A DNA stretch of 41,371 bases from Firmicutes bacterium UBA4881 (GTDB lineage: Bacteria > Bacillota > DTU065): assembly GCA_002399235.1 (NCBI GenBank), contig DHDH01000013.1:105264-146634 (forward strand), in the 5' to 3' direction. Under the pieces are notes generated by a model. It had not been told where the DNA came from and searched no databases. It saw nothing but the letters and a program-made list of their open reading frames with translations. Numbering within the stretch: the stretch's first letter is position 1; each line of letters starts with the position of its first letter. Below are positions 24,979 through 32,831 of this stretch, one piece after another. The position numbers and the translations under genes are program-made.

Positions 24979-25345
24979 TGCTTATTAAAGCGATAGCAAA
25001 GGAGATCAAAGCACGAATATAAATAACTTCAATTTTCAACAAGATAGTAGATTGCCTAATTGGCATATCGGGGGGTCCGTACTATCAATTTTGCAAAACA
25101 TTGATTTGTAGAGATGCTCTTTATTCTTACGAAACATTTACACTGTCTCCCACATTGTTTACTGTATAATTCTACAAAAGCAGTGCGTAATCCTTTAAAC
25201 TCTGAACAGAGTTTTACTTTTCGCAGTGGAATCAACTCCTACATATTTCCTCGAAAAAGGAAGTTTTTACGAGAGATAGCTGTCCATTATATAGGATAGG
25301 TCATGCTTTAAACAAGATTTACATCCGAATTTAAATTGGAAAAAG
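24979..25345. other. Gap without a supported gene
   Basis: An ATG frame at 25114-25299 has no ribosome binding site and unlikely composition. I see no structure, repeats or promoter here that I would defend. Confidence 0.4.
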
Positions 25346-25560
25346 TCAACGATTATTCTCGACACCCACTGATTTGCCTTCTAAATTGAGACCTTCTATT
25401 TTTAAATTCCAAACAGTACAATCTAAATCGTTAATAATAATAGGTTCCCGTAGTTGTTTCTTGCTATTTACCGGGGAAGACATTTCCCAGTAACTAAACG
25501 AGAAAAATTAACAATTTCTTTATCCAGTTAAGGTAAATCTGCTGGCAAACTAACATTTAG
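25346..25560 (-). pseudogene. Decayed gene remnant, unrecognised
   Basis: The minus strand reads DKEIVNFSRLVTGKCLPR, then after a frame change SPVNSKKQLREPIIINDLDC, TVWNLKIEGLNLEGKSVGVE, ending at a TGA (25346-25348). The run of sensible protein across two frames plus an upstream stop suggests the end of a broken gene. No family recognised. The phrase LNLEGK loosely echoes LGLEGK in the 19611-19835 remnant. Confidence 0.3.
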
Positions 25561-25739
25561 GTTTAAACTTATAAAACTATATTCGTCTTAATTGGTATAT
25601 ATAGCAGCTGCAAAGCCAAAAGGATTTTAGAAAGCAAAAGTTCTTCTTTAATGGTAGAACTTTATTATTACAGAAAATAATACAAAAGTATACGGAATAA
25701 TCACAGTATATATATACTATAGGTAAAAAACCAAATGTA

Positions 25740-25768
25740 TTGACAATCTGGACAAAATGTTGTACTAT
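25740..25768 (+). promoter_or_regulatory. Promoter of the SIR2-like gene
   Basis: Consensus TTGACA (25740-25745), a 17-base spacer and TACTAT (25763-25768). It implies a leader of about 215 bases before the gene at 25991. Confidence 0.7.
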
Positions 25769-25799
25769 AAAAACATCAAAAGAAAAGGGGGGGATTCCA

Positions 25800-25994
25800 T
25801 TGAGTACATTTGCAATAAAGTGAAGTTGTGAAAAAAGTTAGATACAGAGTGTTATGCTAAATAATCATTTGAAAGGGTGTGTTTTAATCACCAACAATTA
25901 AAAAAAGGAGATAAAGTAATCCTTTAAGCATGTTTATTATTTTTTATTACTATTGATGCCGGAGCGAAAGCGGCGGAATGGAGGATTAAGATGA
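25800..25994 (+). promoter_or_regulatory. Leader with overlapping mini-ORFs before the SIR2-like gene
   Basis: Three tiny frames lie in the leader: MSTFAIK (TTG 25800, behind GGGGGGG), MFIIFYYY (25930-25956) and MPERKRRNGGLR (25956-25994). The second and third overlap by TGATG and the third overlaps the main start by ATGA, forming a re-initiation chain. The 25957-25984 patch is GC-rich compared with everything around it. The main gene also has its own GGAGG, so the role of the chain is unproven. Confidence 0.35.
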
Positions 25995-26983
25995 GTTCTA
26001 AAGAGAATCATAATGTAGATGCTTTACTTTCTTCGTGGTCTGACATTGCGGAGAAAAAACAATGGAGTGGTTTGTTGCTTGGGAATGGAGCAAGTCAAGC
26101 TATATGGAAAAAATTCGGTTATGAATCACTTTATAAAGTCGCAAGTTCTTGTATAGATGAGCCTCTGACAAATAATGATTTAAGGATTTTCGAAGGCTTG
26201 AAAACAGAAAATTTCGAAACAGTCTTAACTGCTCTTAGAACAACTGAAATTGTTTGTAAATCTTTGGGCATAGACAAAACAGAGATTTTAAGAAAGAAAG
26301 AGCATATAAGAAAAGCATTGATCGATAGTGTTAATAAGATTCATATTCCATGGCAGAAAGTTAACTTGCAGATGTTAAATAGAATTCGCGATTGTCTTTT
26401 AGACTTCGAGTATGTTTATTCAACAAATTATGATTTGTTGTTATATTGGGCGATTATGTCTTTTAATAATGGAGATGGGTTTAAAGATTATTTTTGGAAT
26501 GCTGCTTTTGATGTAACCAATACTGAGATTTGGAATAAGTGTACAAAGGTTCTTTACTTACACGGTGGGCTTCATCTAAGTAAGGATGATAAAGGAGTAA
26601 CTTACAAAGAAAGCAGTAAACTATTAGAGAATTTTGGAATGGATAAAACTAAAGTCCCATTATTTGTTAGCGAAGGCACAAAAGAAGATAAATTAGCATC
26701 TATACGTTCTTCTGATTATTTAATGTTTTCATTTAAACAATTCAACGATAATGAGGGACCTCTTGTTATATTTGGACATAGGCTTGGAGAGACAGATAGA
26801 CACTTGGTAGATGCTATAAACCATTGGAAAACTCAAGATATTGCTTATTCGATATATGCAAATAAAGAAGAAGATATTATTGGAGAAAAAGGACGCATTA
26901 TTAGTCTTTTACCACAAGCTAACTTGTCTTTTTTTGATTCAAAAACATTTCCTCTTGGAGATCCTACATTAAGAATAAGTTAG
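25991..26983 (+). CDS. SIR2-like DUF4917 protein, candidate defence effector
   Basis: The 330-residue protein has the diagnostic spacing of SIR2-like NAD-binding folds: LLLGNGAS (28-35), the acidic-aromatic YVYSTNYDLLLYWAI (141-155), VLYLHGGLHL (187-196, catalytic-type His) and LVIFGHRLGETDRHLVDAI (258-276). This set matches the DUF4917 family, a SIR2-like group met in phage-defence and toxin loci. Whether it cleaves NAD+ is not shown here. It stands alone: no partner helicase, Argonaute or TIR gene adjoins, but it lies between ABC exporter and IS remnants, a common defence-island setting. GGAGG lies 6 bases before the ATG. Lower-GC codon use than pckA suggests acquired DNA. Confidence 0.72.
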   Translation: MSSKENHNVDALLSSWSDIAEKKQWSGLLLGNGASQAIWKKFGYESLYKVASSCIDEPLTNNDLRIFEGLKTENFETVLTALRTTEIVCKSLGIDKTEILRKKEHIRKALIDSVNKIHIPWQKVNLQMLNRIRDCLLDFEYVYSTNYDLLLYWAIMSFNNGDGFKDYFWNAAFDVTNTEIWNKCTKVLYLHGGLHLSKDDKGVTYKESSKLLENFGMDKTKVPLFVSEGTKEDKLASIRSSDYLMFSFKQFNDNEGPLVIFGHRLGETDRHLVDAINHWKTQDIAYSIYANKEEDIIGEKGRIISLLPQANLSFFDSKTFPLGDPTLRIS

Positions 26984-27339
26984 TTTTGTTGTTGATTTCA
27001 CAGTAAAAGTATATTGTTGAATTAGATTTAAAGGATATTCAATGCTTTAGCAGAAGTATACGGTAATAACCGTTTTTAGGTGTAAGAAAATTAGATTTCT
27101 AGCTAACATGGAATAATTGTATAGTCTATCGGCTAACCTTATGTGTCAGACGTTCTATGTAAAACCAAAAAAGTAAAAATTATATTTACCACACATGTTT
27201 CTCTAATAAACTGTCAACAAATGGGTGCGTAGTCAGATCTAGATTCAATGGTTCTCCCGCACATTTCTAAATTTATAAGCTAGGCAACAATGTGCGCGAG
27301 TTTAGAAAGAGATTCTGGCCGTGCATACGGGGTTTTAAC

Positions 27340-27735
27340 TCTTAGCATCGAATAGGTAATATTACAAAGGCGTCGTTTGAGACAGGTCAGGCAGATATTT
27401 TTCGATGGTAATAATCATAGGTGACAGGATATTTTGGTATACTATTGCGACTAACGCCAATCTGGTTTAAATCTAAATGATGAATCGCTTTATTGAGCTG
27501 TCGATCATCAGACTTTGAGCGTTGTTGCTTCTCAGTTCGGCTACTAGAGTAATCTACCAGAGCAATACTAGCATAACTAACGAGCTAGTTTGTCTACGGA
27601 AGAAAACCTCTTACTTGGAACAATACGGCCTAAAATACTGGCTGCAGTGATGGTGCTTACTCCCGGTAAAGTCTGCAAGTGAGTATCAGACTGTTTCAAA
27701 GTCTTATCTATTATCTGTTCCATTTCGGATGTTAA
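27340..27735 (-). pseudogene. IS110-family transposase remnant
   Basis: Minus-strand translation in shifting frames gives LKQSDTHLQTLPGVSTITAA and SILGRIVPSKRFSSVDKLA, the conserved C-terminal helix-hairpin-helix region of IS110/IS116/IS902 transposases, then HHLDLNQIGVSRNS and VTYDYYHRKIS. Several stops and shifts break it and the N-terminal DEDD nuclease is missing. The 26984-27339 stretch beside it shows no gene; it may include further IS ends. Confidence 0.65.
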
Positions 27736-27857
27736 TGGACAAGTTATAATGTGCAAAAACGGACAAGAAATTCAGCATTTTAGTCATAAAAAAGGTAAAA
27801 AAGCCTACCCCTTTAAATGTCTATTGTGACAAAACTTTAGTCAAAGGAGTAGGCAAA

Positions 27858-28933
27858 ATGATTGAGGTGACTAAATTGTTGAAAATTCAAAACTATCGAG
27901 ATGAGGGCCTATCCAAAAAAGCAGTAGCAGAACATTTAGGAATTCATCGGAATAACGGTACAAAATATCGGGACTGCAAAAACGAAAGCGATATTAAAAA
28001 CATACAGTCCAAAGGACATTCTTCAAAAACAACGCTAAAACTGTTGTTTCAGAGAGAGTAGGCAGTGCTATTTAATTTAACAGTAACTTATCAAAAGTAA
28101 CACTTATTTATAGCTTTATACCAAAAGCATGTTGGATAGAAGATCCAGAGTCTAAGGGTAAAGTTGAAAATTGCGTTAAGTATATAAAAAAAGATACCTT
28201 TTATGGTAGTGAATTTGATAGTGTCAAAAACGCCAATCTCCAACTCCTTGAATGGCTTAACGATGTAGCTAATGCTAAAATCCATAGCACAAACAATGAA
28301 GTTCCTTGGGATCGCTTAAAACAAGAACTTGCATATCTTAAACCATTGCCTAGTATAGAAGGAGCAATGCCAATCGTAGAAACGAGAAAAGCGACTAAAG
28401 CATCTCTAGTATCTGTAAAGAACAATAAGTATTCAATCCCTTTTAAGTTGGTAAACAAAACCGTACAAGTCCACCTTTTCGAGAACTGTTTTGAAATCTA
28501 TAACAATAACCAATTGGAAGCATCAATTTTGTCGATGGTGTTAACCAAAGAGTTATATTAGATGAGCACTATCCTGCACATTTAATTTTGAAATCTAGAA
28601 AAACAAGCTGGAAATCGAGTTTGAAGAGTTAGCACTAGAAGCAAAGGAATATTTAACTCAATTACCTCCAAAATGTAGTAATTTACAGTAACAAATGGAA
28701 AAAGGCATTGAACTAAAAAAGCTTACACTTCCGAACAAATAAGCGTAAGCATGAGAAGAGCTTTGACTTACGGTGCATTTGGATATAGTTCCCTTAAAAA
28801 TATACTAAGAACAATGAGTTCATGTCCAGAAGTCCTAGAAGCACGTCAAGCTAATGTGGAACTTGAAAACGCTAATTACAACATTGGGGTACAAAAACGC
28901 GAACTTAGTTATTATGGGGGTGTTTTGGAATGA
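27858..28933 (+). pseudogene. istA: istA remnant (IS21 transposase)
   Basis: It begins MIEVTKLLKIQNYRDEGLSK with the HTH KAVAEHLGIHRNN, behind a good ribosome binding site. The frame then breaks near 28060. The central DDE region is deleted, and the text resumes at 28085-28558 with ESKGKVENCVKYIKKDTFYG, NLQLLEWLNDVANAKIHST and the IstA C-terminal beta domain. A last piece (28751-28933) supplies the tail (SLKNILRTMSSCPEVLEARQ). At least three breaks. It overlaps istB by ATGA at 28930, as in intact IS21. Confidence 0.75.
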
Positions 28934-29694
28934 TTCGGCAGATACCCCCAGTTAACGAAGATAAATTGATTGACGGTTTAAAAAGACTTAAGTTAAAACA
29001 TATACGCGAGATACTAGATGATGTCAACGAGATTGCCATGGCAGAAGAAGCAGGTTGCTTTTACTTCTTAGGCTATTGAGTAGACTACGAAGTAAACGGA
29101 AGAGACCAAACTTTAGAGAACAAAGTTTTATTTCAGCAAAGTTTCCTAACATTAAAACCATCGATACTTTTGATTTTACTTTTCAAAACTCTGCTGGCCA
29201 ACAAGTTATCCATGATTTGTCTCGTCTAGAGTTTATTAATAATCATGAAAATGTAATTTTTCTAGGTCCACCAGGAGTTGGTAAAAGTCATCTAGCAATA
29301 GGGTTAGGCGAGGAAGCTGTTAGAGCTGGCTATAAAGTGCATTTTTACAGCTTTGGAGATTTAATCGACGATTTATACTTATCCTTAGCAGATGGGAACT
29401 GTTAGAACGGAAATACGTTCGGTATTAAGAAACGATCTCGTTATAATCAGCGAAGTCGGTTATCAAGCTATGAATCAAATAGCGTCTGATCATTTTTTTC
29501 AACTTATTTCAAATGCTTATGAAAACCGTTCCTTGATCATAACCAGTAATTTGGGTTTTGCCGAATTGGGTACGTTATTTGCTTCTTCGAGTACAGCTTC
29601 AGCGGTACTTGACAGACCTTTGAACTACGCACATGTTTTTCCCATAAAAAGAGAAAGTTACCGAATCAGAACACGGATGGTACCACTGCTTTAA
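28930..29694 (+). pseudogene. istB: istB remnant (IS21 helper ATPase)
   Basis: The opening MIRQIPPVNEDKLIDGLKRL hits a stop near 29079. A shifted frame continues as FDFTFQNSAGQQVIHDLSRL and the Walker A FLGPPGVGKSHLAIGLGEEA. A deletion near 29400 removes the region up to VRTEIRSVLRNDLVIISEVG (Walker B, with the usual D-E changed to S-E). The final part LIITSNLGFAELGTLF...VLDRPLNYAHVF is IstB-like. Not functional. Confidence 0.75.
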
Positions 29695-29817
29695 ATAATA
29701 AGTGGGCTTTGCTCCTCGCTCTGCCCCCTTATTATATTTCTTTTCTATCTATGTAAAGTGCTGAAAATTAATGTCCCAAAACGCTACTTTTAAAGTGGCC
29801 ATTGACAGTTTCAAAAG

Positions 29818-30027
29818 TGGATAAATAAAGGATATAAACCAACTCTGGTTTTGGATTTTGTCGGTTTACTATCATCCACATATTACGATCATATTAAACA
29901 GGAAAGAACAAACAACAGTAACGAGAAACCCGTTAGAACTGGTAGACCTACCCTTGATTACTCACTTAACAAGGCTGGTGAACAAGTAATTGATAAAGAC
30001 GTCAACGAAATGATATTACCTACGTAG
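29818..30027 (+). pseudogene. IS3-family orfB fragment
   Basis: An open frame without a start, WINKGYKPTLVLDFVGLLSS, TYYDHIKQE, then TGRPTLDYSLNKAGEQVIDK, follows the N-terminal pattern of IS3-group OrfB (GYxxxxVLxxVGxxxSTYYxH, GRPxxGYSxxxxG). It ends at TAG; the integrase core is absent. Confidence 0.5.
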
Positions 30028-30091
30028 AGGGCACAGAACTATGCGAAATTATGACACAATGTTAAGAGTTAAACTTGATTTACTCGGTATA

Positions 30092-30120
30092 TTGACAATC
30101 CTTAAAACGAATAATACAAT
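30092..30120 (+). promoter_or_regulatory. Consensus promoter of the DUF1413 gene
   Basis: TTGACA (30092-30097), a 17-base spacer and TACAAT (30115-30120): the best promoter in the accessory part of the window. Confidence 0.8.
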
Positions 30121-30150
30121 GTTATTAACAACGTTGTTAACAACATTGTA
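30115..30150 (+). promoter_or_regulatory. 36-bp palindromic operator over -10 and transcription start
   Basis: The two 18-base arms (30115-30132 and 30133-30150) match at 17 of 18 positions on opposite strands, centred on AACAACGTTGTT. The palindrome starts with the -10 hexamer and ends just before the GGAGGG ribosome binding site, ideal for repression at transcription or, as a hairpin, translation. Its ACAATGTTA word also occurs in the yhbD promoter sites. Confidence 0.7.
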
Positions 30151-30164
30151 TTGGAGGGTGAGAT

Positions 30165-30401
30165 ATGGCAGATGTAAACAAGTTGCTCCAAGATGCGATA
30201 CTTGAGATCTCAAAACTAAATCATGATGAGGAATTTCTTGTTAAAGATTTATTCTATGGATATAAGTGGAAAAGAATACCAATTAAGGACCGGATTTTGT
30301 TAGGAACTCTATTTTTAAATTATGTAAATAAAAATGCTGGTTTAGGGATATCACCCATAGAAAAGACGACATCAAATCAACAAAAATATAAAAAAAAGTA
30401 A
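30165..30401 (+). CDS. DUF1413-family small protein
   Basis: The 78-residue protein has the DUF1413 layout: an N-terminal helix (LLQDAILEISKLNHDEEFLV), KDLFYGYKWKRIPIKDRILLGTLFLNYV in the centre and a C-terminal TSNQQKYKK tag. Family function is unknown to me; members are small and often found in accessory or plasmid-linked DNA. GGAGGG is 8 bases before the ATG. The consensus promoter covered by a 36-bp palindrome shows it is tightly regulated. It is single, with a hairpin 24 bases after its stop. Possible DNA-binding or antitoxin-like role is inference only. Confidence 0.78.
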   Translation: MADVNKLLQDAILEISKLNHDEEFLVKDLFYGYKWKRIPIKDRILLGTLFLNYVNKNAGLGISPIEKTTSNQQKYKKK

Positions 30402-30425
30402 AATCACAACATACGTAAGTGTCAA

Positions 30426-30453
30426 ATAACCCCCACCAAGATGTGGGGGTTAT
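30426..30453 (+). terminator. Candidate terminator after the DUF1413 gene
   Basis: An 11-bp perfect stem ATAACCCCCAC / GTGGGGGTTAT with a 6-base loop. The T-tract is poor (GGTATCATTTCTTTT), so it could alternatively be an IS end hairpin. Confidence 0.5.
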
Positions 30454-30544
30454 GGTATCATTTCTTTTGGTGACATTTGCATTCGGCTGGCAAACCTGTT
30501 GACCAAGTAAGTAGAGCATCAAGTTACATCACAAGCCTAATACA

Positions 30545-30800
30545 CATCGTAAGTATTGATTCCCTTTAACATAAGGCAGACAATGTCATCGCTAAGTTTT
30601 TCATTAAAATAGGATCAAAATCAGGACCAACGTCTATTACCGCTTTACCAATAGTAACTTTACAGATCTTTTGTTACTCCTTGGGCTAGAGTTATCTAAT
30701 TTAATCCAATTTGTTTCTTTGGATTTAGTATCCATGAGAGATTGTTTTTTATTAAGTTTGCTGCTCCAATATTTGAAAGTATTAACGTTTAGGTCCTTGT
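30545..30800 (-). pseudogene. IS66-family orfA/B-type remnant
   Basis: The minus strand reads YWSSKLNKKQSLMDTKSKET, NWIKLDNSSPRSNKRSVK, then after a one-base shift VTIGKAVIDVGPDFDPILMK and NLAMTLSALC before a stop. The IxVxIGxxxIxVxPxFDPxLL phrase is typical of the small IS66 accessory ORF. No start is preserved. Confidence 0.5.
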
Positions 30801-30853
30801 CTTAGCATCATTTATTTATTGTTTGTTCGCTATTTTTATATTTACAGACTCAG

Positions 30854-30885
30854 AAAAACGGCCTAAGGATGAATCTTAGGCCGTT
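30854..30885 (-). terminator. Terminator of the PIN/Xre-ImmA operon
   Basis: Eleven-bp perfect stem AACGGCCTAAG / CTTAGGCCGTT with a 7-base loop. On the minus strand it is followed by TTTTTCTG. It lies 60 bases past the PIN gene end. Confidence 0.85.
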
Positions 30886-30944
30886 CACGTTTTCTTAGCA
30901 ATTTTAAGCGGCACACCAAAAGGAAAAAGCAGTACGTCGTTGAT

Positions 30945-31448
30945 TTATTTTTGTAGTTTTTGTATACGCTGGGTTAACTCGGCTTTTGGCAAGCGTACAG
31001 CTTGTCCATTGTATTTTTGTAGATCTAAAAGGCAGCTTAGGTATTCATCGGGTTGAATATATTTTCCCTCAAATAATTGATCGAGAATGCCAAGAGTACC
31101 CAGAACGGGAACATTTTCTTTTTTTGCAGCTCGTCTTAAAGCTAAATCTCCAGTTAGTAAACTTATACCTCTGTTTTTAGCAATTGCCAAAGCGATTCGG
31201 TCGTATGTAGATAATTTGATGTATTGTGTACCATATTTTTCAGCAAGCGTAAACTCCTCAATTGTTATCTCAACACTTATTAGCCCATTATTAATCAACT
31301 CGCTTTTGAGTTTAGGTGGTGAAAGTAATTCATCTTCAATGGCATCATTATTCATGATATAAGTGTAGGGTAGTCGGAAGGGAAACTCTATGCGGCCAAT
31401 TGTAGAAAAGTCAATCCATACATTTGTGTCACTACTGATATATTCCAT
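30945..31448 (-). CDS. PIN-domain protein, probable toxin
   Basis: The 167-residue PIN-fold protein has the four acidic positions of the nuclease site: D7 in ISSDTNVWIDF, E38/E40 in DAIEDELLSP, D83 in STYDRIALAIAK and D101 in LLTGDLALRRAAKKENVP. The last phrase is characteristic of PIN/DUF3368-like proteins. As a VapC-type toxin it would cleave RNA; here this follows from family and context. It begins 3 bases after the Xre-ImmA gene in the same operon, with GGGGACTG upstream, so the partner gene is a likely antitoxin or sensor. All catalytic residues are intact. Confidence 0.8.
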   Translation of the reverse strand: MEYISSDTNVWIDFSTIGRIEFPFRLPYTYIMNNDAIEDELLSPPKLKSELINNGLISVEITIEEFTLAEKYGTQYIKLSTYDRIALAIAKNRGISLLTGDLALRRAAKKENVPVLGTLGILDQLFEGKYIQPDEYLSCLLDLQKYNGQAVRLPKAELTQRIQKLQK

Positions 31449-31451
31449 TCG

Positions 31452-32492
31452 TCAGTCCCCATTAAAAAAGCAGTGCTTAACAATTTCCTCGTAAGGAACT
31501 TTCAACAACTCTGCTCCACGTTGTATGCTGATCTCATTCTCATTCACAGCCCGATATACCAATTGCTTAAAAAGAATAGGCTCTTCTTTACCAATTCTAC
31601 TTGGCTCACCTTTTCTCCATCCCATACGTGAAGCCTGAATGTAAAACTGTTTTTCAATACTCTGTGAAATAATACCAGACAAATATGCACGTTTGACAAG
31701 TAGGAACATGGATATTCCATATTCTTTTGCAATGAGTAACATATCTTTAGTTATGCTGGTTCTGCGTAGACCAAGCTCACGAATAGCGTCATCCTTAGGG
31801 AAAAGGAATGCTCCGCTAATGGCAGTTGCAGCGTTTTCAGCGTTTCTTTTAGCTATATCATTAGGCCATACAAACATTAGGTGGGCCAGCTCGTGAGCAA
31901 CAGTTGATCTGTTTCGTTCAGAAGTCATATTTCCATTCAACACTATATATGGCCGATTGTTCACAAAGCCATTCATTCCAGAAAATTGATCATTATTAAG
32001 GTCACAGATATAAAAGAGAATACCTTTGTTTTCCAGAATGCCAATTAAATCGTTAATTGGACCATCTAAGGAAAGATTAAGATGTTGCCGTAAAGACTGT
32101 GCATCACTTTCACTATCACCTGAAACTGGCAGTACATGACATTGTGGCGGTTCAGGTAAAATTTCTCCTCCTAAAAGCTCAACAACAGTAAAGAAACGAT
32201 TAAAATATTCCTCTACAGATTCTCTAACAAATTGCTGTTTTTCCCCTAAAAGCTTAGTGTTCTTTCTAAACTCACCATGACTAAACACTAGATTTTCGTT
32301 GCGAATTGCGAGAAAATCAGAAACCCTTACGTTTAGCGCTTTTGCTAGTTGTTTTAAAACATCCATATTAGGTTTACGAAGGCCTTTTTCATAGTTTGAA
32401 ATAGCCATTGGGGAGACATTAACGATGCTGGCCAGTTCTTTTTGTGACATCGCTTTCTTTAAACGATAGTACTGTAGGTTTTTGTGAAACAC
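31452..32492 (-). CDS. Xre-ImmA/IrrE fusion protein, probable antitoxin/protease
   Basis: A single 346-residue protein joins an Xre helix-turn-helix (residues 5-60, RLKKAMSQKELASIVNVSPM) to an ImmA/IrrE metallopeptidase-like domain with HELAH at 200-204 and the downstream AATAISGAFLFPKD. The domain sequence is that of the fused Xre-COG2856 family often paired with toxins. GTG start behind AGGAGGTGA at a 7-base gap. Its promoter is flanked by inverted CTGTTTAT sites. The adjacent PIN toxin starts 3 bases later, supporting a two-gene toxin-antitoxin module. How the protease domain contributes is unknown. Confidence 0.85.
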   Translation of the reverse strand: MFHKNLQYYRLKKAMSQKELASIVNVSPMAISNYEKGLRKPNMDVLKQLAKALNVRVSDFLAIRNENLVFSHGEFRKNTKLLGEKQQFVRESVEEYFNRFFTVVELLGGEILPEPPQCHVLPVSGDSESDAQSLRQHLNLSLDGPINDLIGILENKGILFYICDLNNDQFSGMNGFVNNRPYIVLNGNMTSERNRSTVAHELAHLMFVWPNDIAKRNAENAATAISGAFLFPKDDAIRELGLRRTSITKDMLLIAKEYGISMFLLVKRAYLSGIISQSIEKQFYIQASRMGWRKGEPSRIGKEEPILFKQLVYRAVNENEISIQRGAELLKVPYEEIVKHCFFNGD

Positions 32493-32508
32493 AGTTCTTC
32501 ACCTCCTC

Positions 32509-32547
32509 CTGTTTATATTATACTCTAATTTACAAAAAAATAAACAG
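32509..32547 (-). promoter_or_regulatory. Promoter region with inverted half-sites, PIN/Xre-ImmA operon
   Basis: A TATAAT -10 (32517-32522, complement) lies between CTGTTTAT (32509-32516) and ATAAACAG (32540-32547). These are perfect inverted half-sites spaced 23 bases and are good candidates for autoregulation by the Xre domain. The -35 is weak. The remaining 32548-32700 gap holds nothing further. Confidence 0.55.
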
Positions 32548-32709
32548 TAGGTTTGGGATTTAGTGACTCCAGTATTGATTCGTTTCTTGATAATCTATTA
32601 GGAATAAAGTTAAATTAGTTCTTAGGCCTCACAGCAGGACTTGTTATTCGCTGTTTATAATAATAAAACCCAAAACTCATATAGGTAGTTAAAGTTTATT
32701 CTCAGACAA

Positions 32710-32741
32710 AAAAGAACCATCTTGGCCAAGATGGTTCTTTT
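32710..32741 (-). terminator. Terminator of the PemK-like gene
   Basis: A sixteen-bp perfect palindrome (AAAAGAACCATCTTGG and complement, no spacer) is followed on the minus strand by TTTTTTG. It can also work on the plus strand. Confidence 0.85.
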
Positions 32742-32806
32742 GGACAACTAGTCCTTGATTGTGTTACATGCTTTTAACTAAAAACATGTATCCGGGCAAC
32801 TAGCCC
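32742..32806 (-). ncRNA. Structured 3' tail of the PemK-like transcript
   Basis: Between the stop codon and terminator of the PemK-like gene, three hairpins are seen on the minus strand: GGGC-UAGUU-GCCC (32794-32806), ACAUGUUUUU-A/U-rich loop with AAAAGCAUGU (32766-32789) and GGAC-UAGUU-GUCC (32742-32754). The first and third share the same 5-base loop while one stem pair changes compensatorily (G-C to A-U), followed by similar flanks. This suggests selection on RNA structure or a duplicated protein/RNA binding site. No known family recognised. Confidence 0.45.
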
Positions 32807-32831
32807 TTAATATATTAACTAAACAATACCA

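Larger units (their letters stand above)
27737..29777 (+). mobile_element. Degenerate IS21-family element
   Basis: istA and istB remnants in the usual order and overlap lie between imperfect ends. The left side carries GGACAAG words (27737 and 27771, the latter continuing AAATTCAGCA). The right side carries the reverse counterpart (29756-29777, ending in AATGTCCC), which matches as GGGACATTAATTTTCAGCA on the complement. Both genes are broken, so it cannot move by itself. It seems to have landed at the edge of the IS110 remnant. Confidence 0.65.

Noticed and set aside
24797..25066. Minus-strand 89-codon frame over the exporter end
   Set aside because: Antisense shadow of the exporter gene; it explains the LYHCSC phrase also seen antisense at 12388-12424.
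25114..25299. 61-codon plus-strand frame
   Set aside because: No ribosome binding site, unlikely composition and no relation to neighbours.
28091..28458. Minus-strand frames in the istA remnant
   Set aside because: The plus strand carries recognisable IstA sequence, so these are shadows.
32742..32806. Possible T-box or other riboswitch
   Set aside because: It lies after, not before, the gene whose strand it shares, and no T-box bulge or specifier loop is visible.
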